From the NCBI GenBank assembly GCA_902790635.1, contig CADASN010000013.1, forward strand, positions 32,408 through 96,407: a stretch of DNA of 64,000 bases. The letters are read 5' to 3'. Position numbers and translations under genes: made by a program. This DNA is from an uncultured Bacteroidia bacterium (GTDB lineage: Bacteria > Bacteroidota > Bacteroidia > Bacteroidales > UBA932). The notes beneath the pieces were generated by a model, which was not told the origin of the DNA, made no database searches, and saw only the letters and a program-made list of their open reading frames with translations. This document shows, piece after piece, positions 18,345 through 28,903 of this stretch (the first letter of the stretch is position 1; the number at the start of each line of letters is the position of its first letter).

Positions 18345-18974
18345 TTATTCCGTTTTGCCTTTTTCCGCGACGTAGTTGGCGTTGAGGCCTTCGATCAGGG
18401 CATCGGTGATGTCGAGCTCGGCGGAGCCGGTCACGACCGGGTTCGGGAAGATGTCGCCCGAAATGATGGCGGAGGAGCCGGTGGCGATGACCATGGCGTA
18501 GCCCTGCGTCTCATTGAAAGTGTCGATGAAGGACTTGATGGCGTCGTAGATCTGGTTCAGCATCACCTGCTGCTCCTCGAGGATCTCCTGCTGCTTCTGG
18601 TTGGCGTAGCTCTCCACGCTGGCCTGCTGCTCCTGGAGCTTCTGGCTCTGCACCTGGGCGGTGGACTGGGTCATCAGGCCCTTGTTGATCTTGTCGTTGA
18701 AAGAGTTGAGGTCTTTCTGGAACTTGTTCACGCGGCGCTGGACTTCCTGGTTGATGCTGTTGGCCTTGGTCTCGAAAACGCTGCGCAGGTCGTTGGCCAT
18801 GTCATATTCGGCCAGGACGCGGTCGAGATCGAAATAGACGATGGCGCCCTCGAGGTTGGTGGCTTCTGTCTGGACGGGGGCCGGCTTCTTGCTGCCTTTG
18901 GTGAGGTCGATGACGGCCAGGGCAATCACGCCGGCGAGGGCGATGATGCTGAGGATAAGCGGTAATTTCTTCAT
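18345..18974 (-). CDS. OmpH/Skp-family protein, possibly membrane-anchored
   Basis: A 209-residue protein with a hydrophobic N-terminus (PLILSIIALAGVIALAVI) but no clear cleavage site, so it may be an inner-membrane anchor. Residues 45-150 match the Skp/OmpH layout: IVYFDLDRVLAEYDMA, a long Gln/Glu-rich coiled coil, then YAMVIATGSSAIISG. Skp chaperones unfolded outer membrane proteins. A second, classically secreted paralogue lies after bamA at 24015. Its promoter lies in the 3' end of pdxJ. Confidence 0.82.
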   Translation of the reverse strand: MKKLPLILSIIALAGVIALAVIDLTKGSKKPAPVQTEATNLEGAIVYFDLDRVLAEYDMANDLRSVFETKANSINQEVQRRVNKFQKDLNSFNDKINKGLMTQSTAQVQSQKLQEQQASVESYANQKQQEILEEQQVMLNQIYDAIKSFIDTFNETQGYAMVIATGSSAIISGDIFPNPVVTGSAELDITDALIEGLNANYVAEKGKTE

Positions 18975-19024
18975 TGTTATTTTGTGTTGTTTATTGCCGT
19001 TTTACGCGAAACTCTTCAAGTTTG

Positions 19025-19058
19025 CAAAAGTAGTCAAAAATTCTGAATCTGCGACAAA
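19025..19058 (-). promoter_or_regulatory. Promoter of the OmpH-glycosyltransferase operon
   Basis: On the minus strand TACTTTTG (19032-19025) is an exact TAnnTTTG match, with TTTG (19058-19055) 22 nt upstream. It overlaps the end of pdxJ, so the operon can be transcribed independently of pdxJ. The leader would be about 45 nt. Confidence 0.65.
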
Positions 19059-19753
19059 TATTGACGGATAGTTGTCTCCAACCCCATATACAGCGCGTCG
19101 CAGACCAGGGCATGGCCGATGCTGACCTCGTCGGTCCAGGGAATCGTGCGGATGAACCAGGCTAGGTTCTCCAGCGAGAGGTCATGTCCGGCGTTCAGGC
19201 CGAGTCCCAGGTCGCGTGCGGCCCGGGCGGTCTCCAGGTACGGAGCGATGGCCGCCTCGCGGTCGTCGGCGTAGGCGGCGGCATAACCGGCCGTGTAGAG
19301 CTCGACCCGGTCGGCGCCGCACTTGAAGGCGCCTTCCGCCATCTTCGGGTCGGGATCGATGAAAATGGAGGTGCGGATGCCGCGCTCCTTGAAACTGCTG
19401 CAGATGCGCTTGAGGAAGGCGTGGTTGCGGATGGTGTCCCAGCCGGCATTGGACGTCAGGGCGTCCGGCGCATCGGGTACCAGGGTTACCTGGTCGGGGA
19501 CCACCTCGCAGACCAGGGCGGTGAAGCTGCCGGTCGGATTGCCTTCGATATTGAATTCCGTCCGCAGGGCGGGACGCAGGGTGCGGACGTCGCTGTAGCG
19601 GATGTGCCGCTCGTCCGGACGGGGATGGACCGTGATGCCCTGCGCGCCGAAACCTTCGATATCGAGGGCGGCTTTCAGGACGTCGGGCATGTTGCCTCCG
19701 CGCGCATTGCGCAGGAGGGCGATCTTATTGATATTTACACTTAACCGGGTCAT
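19034..19753 (-). CDS. pdxJ: Pyridoxine 5'-phosphate synthase
   Basis: PdxJ condenses 1-deoxyxylulose 5-phosphate with 3-amino-2-oxopropyl phosphate in vitamin B6 synthesis. The 239-residue product starts [20 protein letters not shown] (the family's conserved N-terminus); an upstream ATG would add 8 unrelated residues. Conserved motifs include [31 protein letters not shown] and [14 protein letters not shown]. It is transcribed away from nadK. Confidence 0.96.
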   Translation of the reverse strand: MTRLSVNINKIALLRNARGGNMPDVLKAALDIEGFGAQGITVHPRPDERHIRYSDVRTLRPALRTEFNIEGNPTGSFTALVCEVVPDQVTLVPDAPDALTSNAGWDTIRNHAFLKRICSSFKERGIRTSIFIDPDPKMAEGAFKCGADRVELYTAGYAAAYADDREAAIAPYLETARAARDLGLGLNAGHDLSLENLAWFIRTIPWTDEVSIGHALVCDALYMGLETTIRQYLSQIQNF

Positions 19754-19774
19754 TTCAGTGATGATTAAAACGCA

Positions 19775-19823
19775 CAAAAGTAAGCATTTCTATACAATTA
19801 TTATAAATTAAGTGCTAAATTTG
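19775..19823. promoter_or_regulatory. Divergent -7 elements for pdxJ and nadK
   Basis: Minus-strand TACTTTTG (19782-19775) lies 21 nt before the pdxJ ATG. Plus-strand TAAATTTG (19816-19823) lies 9 nt before the nadK ATG. Neither has a convincing -33 TTTG. The AT-rich stretch between them contains nothing else I can recognise. Confidence 0.65.
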
Positions 19824-19832
19824 AGGTCCGAA

Positions 19833-20657
19833 ATGAAATTGGCCTATTATATCAAGAAAGTCCGGCTCAAGAGCGATTCCCGCGTGGAAGCGCTTCTGGA
19901 CCGTTTCCGCGGGGCGGGGCACGTCCTGTATCCTGTCGGACAGACTTCCGATTTCCAGCCGGGGACGGATGCGCTGCTCAGCCTGGGCGGCGACGGGACT
20001 TTCCTGTCGGCCGCCAGCCTGGCCGCTCCGGTGGGCGTACCGGTGCTCGGGGTCAATTTCGGCCGTCTCGGTTTCCTGTCCGAGAGCGACCCGGACGAGA
20101 TTCTGGATGCGCTCGCCGGCGGGGACTATACCGTGGAGGAGCGGGAGCTCCTGCAGGTCTGCTGCGATGCACTGCCGGCCGGGGAGAACTGCTCTTTCGC
20201 CCTCAACGAGATGAGTGTCATGCGGATGGGCGCCTCGATGCTTGGCGTGGAGGTGGAGGTGGACGGTTCCGCCCTGCCTACATACTGGGCGGACGGGCTG
20301 CTGGTGGCCACCAGTTCCGGCTCCACGGCCTATTCGCTGAGCGTGGGCGGGCCGATCTGCCTGCCCGAGACCAAGGTGTTCATCGTCGCCCCGATTTCCC
20401 CGCACAACCTCAATGTCCGGCCTCTGATCGTGCCGGAGAGCTCCCGCCTGCGGATCTCGCTCCATTCCCGCGACGACCGGGCGGTGCTCACGATCGACAA
20501 CCGCAATTATACGGTCCCGGCGGACTGCCGGATCGAAGTCTGTGCCGCGCCCGTACGCTTGAAGCGCCTGCGTCCCGGCCATTCCAATTTTATCAATGCG
20601 CTGCGCTCCCGCCTGTTGTGGGGCAAGGATGTCCGGAACGGCAGCGACCCAGAGTAA
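19833..20657 (+). CDS. nadK: NAD kinase
   Basis: A 274-residue ATP-NAD kinase that makes NADP. The start MKLAYYIKK is 9 nt after a -7 element; an in-frame ATG 7 codons upstream overlaps the promoter and is unlikely. Diagnostic motifs are LLSLGGDGTFLSAA (GGDG), VLGVNFGRLGFLSE, the active-site ALNEMSV and LVATSSGSTAYSLSVGGP. uppS starts 4 nt after the stop, so the two form an operon. Confidence 0.96.
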   Translation: MKLAYYIKKVRLKSDSRVEALLDRFRGAGHVLYPVGQTSDFQPGTDALLSLGGDGTFLSAASLAAPVGVPVLGVNFGRLGFLSESDPDEILDALAGGDYTVEERELLQVCCDALPAGENCSFALNEMSVMRMGASMLGVEVEVDGSALPTYWADGLLVATSSGSTAYSLSVGGPICLPETKVFIVAPISPHNLNVRPLIVPESSRLRISLHSRDDRAVLTIDNRNYTVPADCRIEVCAAPVRLKRLRPGHSNFINALRSRLLWGKDVRNGSDPE

Positions 20658-20661
20658 GAAC

Positions 20662-21369
<708 letters not shown>

Positions 21370-21394
21370 TTGGGTATATTTGCACATTTATCGA

Positions 21395-23974
21395 ATGGAC
21401 ATGAGAATAGGACGGATTCTGACCCTTCTGGCTCTGCTTCTTGCACCGGTCGTGCTCCGGGCGCAGGGGACGGATGTCGAAGTGGACTACACCCATCCCC
21501 AGAAATATATCATCGCGGGCGTCAAGGTCGAGGGGAACACGTATTTCGGATCGCAGCAGATCATCAACCAGACCGGTCTGCACCCGGGCATGGAAGTGAC
21601 CGTGCCCAGTGACGAGCTGTCCAACGTGGTCCGCCGCCTGTGGCTGCAGCGTTTCTTCGAGGATGTCGCCCTGGAGATCGACAGCCTCAGCACCTCGCGG
21701 GATTCCGCCTGGTTCCGCATCCGGATCAAGGAGCGCCCGCGCGTGTCCCGCTGGTCTTTCTCCGGTGTCAAGTCCGGTGAGCGCAAGGATATCGAGGAAC
21801 GCCTGAACCTCCGCCGCGGCGGCGAGTTCTCCGAATATGTGGAGAAGACTTCTTCGGATATCATCAAGCGCTATTTCGCCGAGAAGGGCTACCTGCTCTG
21901 CGACGTCAAGGCCGAAGTGCAGCGCGACTCCGTCGTCAAGAACGCCATCCGCGTCAACTTCGCCATCGACAAGGGGGAGAAGGTCCGCATCAAGGAGATC
22001 AACTTCATCGGCAACGACCATGTGGGTGAGTTCAAGATCGCCCGGGCGATGAAGAAGACGAAGTCTCCCAAGATCTATAACTTCTTCCACAGCAAGAAAT
22101 TTGACCAGAAGGAGTACCTCAACGACAAGAAGGCTGCCGTGACCGCTTTCAACGAAGCCGGCTACCGCGACGCCCGTCTCGTCCGGGATTCCGTCTATTT
22201 CATCGAGCCGGGCAAGCTCGGGATCGACCTCGTGTTCGAAGAGGGCGACAAGTATTACTTCCGCAACCTGACCTGGACCGGCAACGCCGTCTATGGCACG
22301 GATGCCCTCAACGAGGTGCTCGGCATCAAGAAGGGCGACGTCTATGACATGATCACGATGGAGAAGCGCCTCTACGGCGGCGGCAAGCAGAACGAACTGG
22401 ACATCACCAAGCTGTACCGGGACAACGGCTTCCTCTTCTTCGGCATCACCCCGGTCGAGACCAACATCCAGAACGACTCCGTCGATGTCGAATTCCGGAT
22501 CACCGAGGGCAAGCAGGCCACGCTCAACAACATCATCATCAACGGCAACGACCTCACCAACGAGAAGGTGGTCCGCCGCCAGATCTTCACCCGTCCGGGC
22601 TACCTCTTCAGCCAGAGCGACTTCGAGCGGTCCATCCGCGAGATCGCCTCGCTGGGCCAGTTCGACCCGGAAGCGATCATGAAGGAAGGCGGTTATTCGG
22701 TCATCCCCAACGCCCTGGACAATACCGTGGACCTGGTGTACAACGTCACGGAGAAGCCTTCCTCCCAGCTGGAGGTCTCCGGCGGCTGGGGCGGCCGTAC
22801 CTTCGTGGCCACGGTCGGCGTGTCCTTCAACAATTTCTCCACGCACCGGATGTTCGAGAAGGGGGCCTGGCGCCCCGTCCCGCTCGGCGACGCGCAGAAC
22901 CTCGCCTTCCGCTTCCAGACCAACGGTACCTACTACACGGCCCTCACCGCCAGCTTCACGGAGCCCTGGCTTTTCGGCAAGAAACCGACCGCGCTCAACC
23001 TCAGCGCCTACTATACGCGCCAGACCAATTCCTACCTGGCCCTCAACATCCTGAGCCACGACCGCGAGATGGAGGTCTTCGGCTTCTCCGCCTCGCTGGG
23101 CAACCGCCTGAAGTGGCCGGACAACTACTTCGTGCTGTACAACGGTTTCAACTGGCAGACCTACAAGCTGACCAACTGGTACGCAGGCTACTTCATCTTC
23201 GATGACGGCATCGCCAACAACATCAACTACACGCTGAACCTCGTGCGCAACTCCACCGACCAGCAGATCTATCCGCGTGCCGGTTCCGAGTTCAACTTCT
23301 CGCTGCAGCTGACCCCGCCCTTCTCCCTGTTCCGCAAGTATGACTTCGACGACAAGGGCAACCGTTTCCCCGTCGCCAGCTACAAGGATGTCAACTACGA
23401 CAACTGGTCCGGACGCGACCGTTACCGCTGGATCGAATACCACAAGTGGAAATTCTCCGCGACGAACTATACCAAGCTGATCGGCGACCTCGTCCTGATG
23501 ACCAGCGCCAAGTTCGGCTACCTCGGCTACTACAACCGCAAGTGGGGCTACTCCCCGTTCGAAGGCTTCCTCGTCGGCGGTGACGGCATGTCGGGCTACT
23601 ATTCCTACGGTACGGAGGTCGTCTCCCTGCGCGGCTACGAGAACTACTCGCTGACGCCGTACGAGCCTTCCCGCTACAACACCAACGGCTATGCCTATGC
23701 CGGCAACGTTTACGACAAGTTCACCGTCGAACTGCGTTACCCGATCATCCTGCAGCCTTCGTCCACGATCTTCGCGCTCGTGTTCGCGGAAGGCGGTAAC
23801 TGCTGGTCCGACATCAAGAAATTCAATCCTTTCCAGATGAAACGCAGCGCCGGCGTCGGTGTTCGCATCTTCTTACCGATGGTAGGTCTGCTCGGTGTGG
23901 ACTGGGGATACGGATTCGACGGCCCGGCCGGACAGAAGAGCCAGTTCCACTTCGTGATCGGACAACAATTTTAA
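21395..23974 (+). CDS. bamA: Outer membrane protein assembly factor BamA
   Basis: BamA is the beta-barrel insertase core. It starts MDMRIGRILTLLALLLAPVVLRAQ (signal peptide), or at the second Met 6 nt later. About residues 30-430 carry five POTRA domains, visible as repeated V-x-G-N-x-x-x motifs: GVKVEGNTYFGSQQI, EINFIGNDHVGEFKI, NLTWTGNAVYGTDAL, NIIINGNDLTNEKVVRRQI. The C-terminal half is the 16-stranded barrel (surface antigen family), ending in a Phe (FHFVIGQQF). Length 859 is usual for Bacteroidota. An ompH gene follows 40 nt downstream, the conserved bamA-skp order. Confidence 0.96.
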   Translation: MDMRIGRILTLLALLLAPVVLRAQGTDVEVDYTHPQKYIIAGVKVEGNTYFGSQQIINQTGLHPGMEVTVPSDELSNVVRRLWLQRFFEDVALEIDSLSTSRDSAWFRIRIKERPRVSRWSFSGVKSGERKDIEERLNLRRGGEFSEYVEKTSSDIIKRYFAEKGYLLCDVKAEVQRDSVVKNAIRVNFAIDKGEKVRIKEINFIGNDHVGEFKIARAMKKTKSPKIYNFFHSKKFDQKEYLNDKKAAVTAFNEAGYRDARLVRDSVYFIEPGKLGIDLVFEEGDKYYFRNLTWTGNAVYGTDALNEVLGIKKGDVYDMITMEKRLYGGGKQNELDITKLYRDNGFLFFGITPVETNIQNDSVDVEFRITEGKQATLNNIIINGNDLTNEKVVRRQIFTRPGYLFSQSDFERSIREIASLGQFDPEAIMKEGGYSVIPNALDNTVDLVYNVTEKPSSQLEVSGGWGGRTFVATVGVSFNNFSTHRMFEKGAWRPVPLGDAQNLAFRFQTNGTYYTALTASFTEPWLFGKKPTALNLSAYYTRQTNSYLALNILSHDREMEVFGFSASLGNRLKWPDNYFVLYNGFNWQTYKLTNWYAGYFIFDDGIANNINYTLNLVRNSTDQQIYPRAGSEFNFSLQLTPPFSLFRKYDFDDKGNRFPVASYKDVNYDNWSGRDRYRWIEYHKWKFSATNYTKLIGDLVLMTSAKFGYLGYYNRKWGYSPFEGFLVGGDGMSGYYSYGTEVVSLRGYENYSLTPYEPSRYNTNGYAYAGNVYDKFTVELRYPIILQPSSTIFALVFAEGGNCWSDIKKFNPFQMKRSAGVGVRIFLPMVGLLGVDWGYGFDGPAGQKSQFHFVIGQQF

Positions 23975-24014
23975 CTGATAACAGACAGATAATAACTTTA
24001 AAATCCAGAACAAT

Positions 24015-24578
24015 ATGAAAAAGATCCTTTTGATCGCCGTTACGGCATTTGCTGCGGTTTCCGCTTTCGCCCAGCCGAAGTTTGCCCATGTGAATACTAC
24101 CGAGCTCGTCCAGCTCTGCCCGGAGATGGACAAGGCGCGTGAGACGATGAACGCCGCCAGCCAGGAGGCCCAGGAGACCTTCAACGACATGCAGACGGAG
24201 TTCAACACCAAGCTCCAGGCCTATCAGTCCAAGGGCAGCACCTGGACCGCCGCGACCCGTGAGAGCAAGGAGAAAGAGCTGACCGAGATCCAGCAGCGCA
24301 TCCAGGAGTTCTCCCAGACCGTGCAGGCCGAGCTCCAGGCCCAGCAGGAGCAGCTCATGCAGCCGATCTACCAGAAGGTCAACGAGACCATCCAGGACCT
24401 TGCCAAGAAGGGCGGCTACATCTATGTCTTCGACACCCAGGCTGTCCTCTATGTCGATCCTGCCCAGAGCATCGACCTGACGCCGGACGCCCGCAAGGCG
24501 ATGAACATCCCGGCTGACAGGACCCTCGAGGCCCTCGCCGCTGAGCTCCAGGCCCAGCAGGCGGCTGCCCAGCAGTAA
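24015..24578 (+). CDS. Periplasmic chaperone OmpH/Skp
   Basis: A 187-residue secreted protein: signal peptide ILLIAVTAFAAVSAFAQ, then FAHVNTTELVQLCPEMDKA, a Gln/Glu-rich coiled coil (about 45-125) and YIYVFDTQAVLYVDPAQSIDLT. It is the classical Skp relative next to bamA and probably escorts nascent outer membrane proteins to BamA. A degenerate -7 element TAACTTTA (23993-24000) may give it some independent transcription. A strong terminator follows. Confidence 0.9.
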   Translation: MKKILLIAVTAFAAVSAFAQPKFAHVNTTELVQLCPEMDKARETMNAASQEAQETFNDMQTEFNTKLQAYQSKGSTWTAATRESKEKELTEIQQRIQEFSQTVQAELQAQQEQLMQPIYQKVNETIQDLAKKGGYIYVFDTQAVLYVDPAQSIDLTPDARKAMNIPADRTLEALAAELQAQQAAAQQ

Positions 24579-24589
24579 GCGGGAAGGAT

Positions 24590-24650
24590 AAGCTGGCCGG
24601 CTGCCATTCTGAGCGAAGCTTAGGATCTTCCGGCCAGCTTCCCCTTTTTC
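24590..24650 (+). terminator. Terminator hairpin whose loop contains a dispersed repeat
   Basis: A perfect 11-bp stem AAGCTGGCCGG (24590-24600) / CCGGCCAGCTT (24630-24640) is followed by CCCCTTTTTC, a rho-independent layout for the bamA-ompH unit. The 29-nt loop is unusually long and consists of a copy of the 'CATTCTGAGCGAAG...GGATCT' repeat. Confidence 0.75.
24604..24630 (+). repeat. Dispersed 'CTGAGCGAAGC' repeat, copy A
   Basis: CCATTCTGAGCGAAGC followed by TTAGGATCTTC is a copy of a short repeat also found at 30452-30478 and 54063-54090. This copy forms the terminator loop after ompH. From memory, sequences of this type occur in many unrelated bacterial genomes and show up in proteins as ILRxAQDD. 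Confidence 0.65.
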
Positions 24651-24688
24651 TAACCTGAACCACAATTATTCAACACTAAACATACGCG

Positions 24689-26527
24689 ATGCAACACAAA
24701 GTCATTGACGCCAAAGATGTTGTAATCAGATTCGCAGGAGATTCGGGTGACGGTATGCAGCTCACCGGATCTCTTTTTGCGGATATGTCAGCCATCTACG
24801 GCAACGGTCTTTCCACTTTCCCGGACTATCCGGCCGAGATCCGCGCCCCGCATGGGACCGTCTCCGGCGTGTCCGGTTTCCAGGTACATATCGGCAGCGA
24901 CAAGGTCAACACGCCCGGCGACTTCTGCGACCTGCTGGTAGCCATGAACCCCGCAGCTCTCAAGGCGAACGCCAAATGGTGCAAGCGCCATGCGATGATC
25001 CTCGTGGACGAGGACGCCTTCGACGAGACGGGGATGAAAAAAGCCGGTTTCACCACCGACAACCCCTTCGAGGAACTCGGGGTCGAGGACCGCACGCTGA
25101 TCATCTCCCCGATCTCCACGCTTACCTATGAGAGCCTCAAGGACAGCGGGATGGACAACAAGGCGATCCACAAGTGCAAGAACATGTTCACCCTCGGGAT
25201 GGCCTGCTACATCTACAACCGCCCGCTGGAGTACATCTATGCCTATCTGGAGAAACGTTTCGCCAAGAAGCACCCCGAGGTGATCGAGCCCAACAAGAAG
25301 GTGCTGAACGACGGTTACAACTATGCCGCGAACATCCAGGCGGTTCCCAATACCTACACGGTCGCTCCTGTCGGCAACCTCGCGAAGGGGACCTACCGGA
25401 ATATCACGGGCAACCAGGCGACGGCCTGGGGCCTGCTGGCCGCATCCGAGAAGTCCGGCCTGGCGCTCTTCTGCGGCTCCTATCCGATCACGCCCGCCAC
25501 GGCTATCCTGGAGGAGCTCGCCCTGCACAAGAGCCTGGGTGCCAAGACCCTGCAGGCGGAGGACGAGATCGCCGGCATCTGCACGGCCATCGGTGCCGCC
25601 TATGCCGGCAACCTGGCCGTGACCACGACTTCCGGTCCCGGACTTTCCCTGAAGTCCGAAGCGCTGGGACTTGCCGTGATGGCCGAGCTTCCGCTCGTCG
25701 TCGTGGATGTCCAGCGCGGCGGCCCTTCCACGGGCCTGCCGACCAAGACGGAGCAGTCCGACCTCAACCAGGCACTCTACGGCCGCAACGGCGAGTGCCC
25801 GATGGCGGTCATCGCCGCCCATTCCCCGGCTCACTGCTTCGACGCCGCCTTCCAGGCCGCCAAGATCGCCCTGGAGCACATGACCCCGGTCATGCTGCTT
25901 TCCGAGGGCTTCTTGGGCAACGGCTCCGAGCCCTGGCGCATCCCTTCGATGAAGGATTATCCCGAGATCAAGCCGCCGTTCGTGCGGGGGGTTCTGCCGG
26001 ATGGCGAGAAATTCAAACCTTTCGAGCGCGACCCCGAGACGCTGGTGCGCAAGTGGGCCCTGCCCGGCCAGAAAGGCTTCGAGCACCGCGTCGGCGGCCT
26101 CGAGAAGAACCATGCCGGCGTGCTCTCGACGGATCCGGCCAACCATGCCCAGATGGTCGAGGAGCGCGCGGAGAAGGTGGCGCGGATCGCCCGGGATCTC
26201 CCGGCGCTCGAGCTGCTGAACGGCCCCGACTCCGGCAAACTGCTGGTCGTGGGTTGGGGCGGCACCTATGGTCACATCCTCAGTGCCGTGCACGAGATCG
26301 GGGACGTGTCCTATGTCCATTTCGACTACATCAACCCGCTTCCCGCGAACACGGAGGAGGTCTTCTCGCGCTTTGAGAAGATCCTCGTCTGCGAGCTCAA
26401 CAGCGGGCAGTTCGCCGATTACCTGCGTGCCAGGTTCCCCGGCAGGGACATTCGTAAGTTCAACAAGGTCCAGGGACAGCCGTTCCTCGTGAGCGAGCTG
26501 GTCGCGGCCATCCAGAAGGAGATGTAG
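24689..26527 (+). CDS. korA: 2-oxoacid:acceptor oxidoreductase, alpha (fused gamma-alpha) subunit
   Basis: A 612-residue subunit of a ferredoxin-dependent 2-oxoacid oxidoreductase (2-oxoglutarate type by similarity), which decarboxylates the acid to acyl-CoA and reduces ferredoxin. The N-terminal gamma domain starts VVIRFAGDSGDGMQLTGSLFADMSA. The alpha domain starts near residue 235 (GNQATAWGLLAASEKSGLALFCGSYPITPATAILEEL) and carries ETTS-like GNLAVTTTSGPGLSLKSEALGLA and DVQRGGPSTGLPTKTEQSDL. The beta subunit follows 3 nt downstream. Confidence 0.92.
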   Translation: MQHKVIDAKDVVIRFAGDSGDGMQLTGSLFADMSAIYGNGLSTFPDYPAEIRAPHGTVSGVSGFQVHIGSDKVNTPGDFCDLLVAMNPAALKANAKWCKRHAMILVDEDAFDETGMKKAGFTTDNPFEELGVEDRTLIISPISTLTYESLKDSGMDNKAIHKCKNMFTLGMACYIYNRPLEYIYAYLEKRFAKKHPEVIEPNKKVLNDGYNYAANIQAVPNTYTVAPVGNLAKGTYRNITGNQATAWGLLAASEKSGLALFCGSYPITPATAILEELALHKSLGAKTLQAEDEIAGICTAIGAAYAGNLAVTTTSGPGLSLKSEALGLAVMAELPLVVVDVQRGGPSTGLPTKTEQSDLNQALYGRNGECPMAVIAAHSPAHCFDAAFQAAKIALEHMTPVMLLSEGFLGNGSEPWRIPSMKDYPEIKPPFVRGVLPDGEKFKPFERDPETLVRKWALPGQKGFEHRVGGLEKNHAGVLSTDPANHAQMVEERAEKVARIARDLPALELLNGPDSGKLLVVGWGGTYGHILSAVHEIGDVSYVHFDYINPLPANTEEVFSRFEKILVCELNSGQFADYLRARFPGRDIRKFNKVQGQPFLVSELVAAIQKEM

Positions 26528-26530
26528 ATT

Positions 26531-27501
26531 ATGGCAACACTGACATTCAAAGATTTCAAGAGCGACCAGGAAGTCCGCTGGTGCCCGGGTTGCGGCGACC
26601 GCTCAATTATGACAAGGAGCGCTACGTGGTGGTGTCCGGCATCGGCTGCTCATCCCGGCTTCCTTATTATATGGATACCTACGGGTTCCACAGCATCCAC
26701 GGCCGCGCCACGGCGGTCTCCACCGGCATCAAGGTGGCGAATCCCTGGCTGACGGTCTGGCAGGCCTGTGGCGACGGCGACGCCCTCGCCATCGGCGGCA
26801 ACCATTTCATTCACGCCATCCGGCGCAATATCGACATCAACATCATCCTCTTCAACAACCGCATCTACGGCTTGACGAAGGGACAGTATTCCCCGACCTC
26901 CAAGTTCGGCGCAATCACGAAGACCTCGCCGTACGGCACGGTCGAGCACCCGTTCAATCCGGGTTCGCTGGTGCTGGGCGCCAAGGGTACTTTCTTCGCC
27001 CGCTCGCTGGACGTGGAGCTGAAGCTCAATGAAGAGATCATGACGGCGGCCGCCCTGCATGACGGCTGCTCCGTGATGGAGATGCTGACCAACTGCGTCA
27101 TCTTCAACGACGGTGCCCACAAGGACCTGTCCGATCCGGCGGTCAAGGCTGACCATACGATCATCCTGCGCCACGGCGAGAAGATGATCTACGGCAAGAA
27201 CCGCGACAAGGGCCTCATCTACGACGGCAAGAAGATCCGTGCCGTGCGCATCGGCGAGGGCAGTTTCACCGAAGAGGACGTGCTGGTGCACGACGCCCAC
27301 ACCGACAACATCGGCATCCACATGGCCCTGGCTGACATGAAGGGTCCGCTCTATCCGGTCGCCCTCGGTGTGATCCGCGACGTCAAGGACATCACCTACG
27401 ACGACGGCGTGCGCGACCAGGTCAAGGACGTGATGGCCAGCTCGAAGATCCACAGCGTGGACGAGCTGCTGCACAGCGGCTCCACCTGGGAAGTTGAATA
27501 A
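26531..27501 (+). pseudogene. korB: 2-oxoacid:acceptor oxidoreductase beta subunit, frameshifted
   Basis: The beta subunit binds thiamine diphosphate and an iron-sulfur cluster. The frame opened at 26531 encodes a normal start, MATLTFKDFKSDQEVRWCPGCGD, then goes out of register at about 26600. The homologous frame continues in another register as NYDKERYVVVSGIGCSSRLPYYMDTYGF to 27501, including the TPP site GDGDALAIGG...NRIYGLTKGQ. Relatives have about 20 residues between CGD and YVVVSG; here about eight remain, so a short segment is lost. An apparently intact gene could start at 26581 only by discarding the CPGC cluster ligands. A real mutation would inactivate the enzyme beside an intact korA, so an assembly deletion is plausible. 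Confidence 0.8.
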
Positions 27502-27538
27502 CCACTTAACACAAAACCTATAACACAGTTCTTTCGGA

Positions 27539-28882
27539 ATGAAGACAAACGACATCATGGCCCGACTCCGGGCCAAGTATCCCGGCGAGAGCGAGTATCT
27601 CCAGGCGGTACAGGAGGTCCTCGAGTCCATCGAGGAGGTCTATAACCAGCACCCTGAATTCGAGAAGGCGAAGATCGTCGAGCGGATGGTCGAGCCGGAC
27701 CGCATTTTCTCCTTCCGGGTCACCTGGGTGGATGACAAGGGCGAGGTCCAGACCAATACCGGCTACCGCGTGCAGTTCAACAGCGCCATCGGCCCCTACA
27801 AGGGCGGCCTGCGCTTCCACCGTGCCGTGACCCCTTCGATGCTGAAGTTCCTCGGCTTCGAGCAGACGTTCAAGAATGCCCTCACGACCCTGCCGATGGG
27901 CGGCGCCAAGGGCGGCAGCGACTTTGATCCCAAGGGCAAGACCGATGAGGAGATCATGCGCTTCTGCCAGGCCTTCATGTGGGAGCTCTGGCAGTGCATC
28001 GGTCCCGACCAGGACGTCCCGGCCGGCGACGTGGGCGTGGGCGGCCGCGAGATCGGCTACCTCTACGGCATGTACAAGAAACTCGCCCGCCAGTACAACA
28101 CCGGCGTGCTGACCGGCAAGGGTGCCACCTGGGGCGGCTCCATCCTGCGTCCGGAAGCCACCGGCTTCGGCGCGCTCTATTTCACCCAGGACCTCCTGCA
28201 TCATGCAGGCAAGGACATCAAGGGCTGCAAGGTCGCACTCTCCGGCTTCGGCAACGTGGCCTGGGGCGCGAGCACCAAAGCCCTCGAACTGGGCGCGAAG
28301 GTGGTGGCCATCTCGGGCCCGGACGGCGTCTGCGAGATCCCGGACGGCATCACCCCGGAGATGATCGACTACATGCTCGTCATGCGCGCCTCCAACCGCG
28401 ACCGCGTGGAGGACATGGCGACCCGTTTCCCGGGCAAGGCCCGCTTCACCCCCGGCAAGAAGGCCTGGAGCGTCCCGTGTGACATCGCCCTGCCTTGCGC
28501 CTTCCAGAACGAGCTGTCCGAGGATGATGCCAAGGAGCTCAAGGCCAACGGTTGCTGGTGCTGCTGCGAGGTGTCCAACATGGGCTGCCAGCCCGGCGCC
28601 ATCCACTTCTTCCAGCACAACGGCATCCTTTTCGCCCCGGGCAAGGCGGTCAATGCCGGCGGCGTGGCCACTTCCGGCCTGGAAATGACCCAGAACGCCG
28701 AGCACATCAGCTGGAGCGGCAAGGAGGTCGACGAGAAGCTGCACTTCATCATGGATAACATCCACGCCCAGTGCGTCAAGTTCGGCACCCAGCCGGACGG
28801 CAGCGTAGACTACGTGAAGGGCGCCAACATCGCCGGCTTCATGAAAGTCGCGCAGGCGATGCTGGAGCAGGGAATTGTCTAG
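27539..28882 (+). CDS. gdhA: NADP-type glutamate dehydrogenase
   Basis: A 447-residue hexameric-type GDH interconverting 2-oxoglutarate plus ammonia and glutamate. It has the conserved GYRVQFNSAIGPYKGGLRFH, LPMGGAKGGSDFDPKGK (catalytic Lys region) and the NAD(P) fold GCKVALSGFGNVAWGASTKALELGAKVVA. The Ala/Gly-rich CEVSNMGCQPGA block follows. It lies 37 nt after korB, linking 2-oxoglutarate metabolism to ammonia assimilation; I see no clear promoter in that gap. Confidence 0.96.
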   Translation: MKTNDIMARLRAKYPGESEYLQAVQEVLESIEEVYNQHPEFEKAKIVERMVEPDRIFSFRVTWVDDKGEVQTNTGYRVQFNSAIGPYKGGLRFHRAVTPSMLKFLGFEQTFKNALTTLPMGGAKGGSDFDPKGKTDEEIMRFCQAFMWELWQCIGPDQDVPAGDVGVGGREIGYLYGMYKKLARQYNTGVLTGKGATWGGSILRPEATGFGALYFTQDLLHHAGKDIKGCKVALSGFGNVAWGASTKALELGAKVVAISGPDGVCEIPDGITPEMIDYMLVMRASNRDRVEDMATRFPGKARFTPGKKAWSVPCDIALPCAFQNELSEDDAKELKANGCWCCCEVSNMGCQPGAIHFFQHNGILFAPGKAVNAGGVATSGLEMTQNAEHISWSGKEVDEKLHFIMDNIHAQCVKFGTQPDGSVDYVKGANIAGFMKVAQAMLEQGIV

Positions 28883-28903
28883 CTAAAACAGAAACAATGC
28901 TTG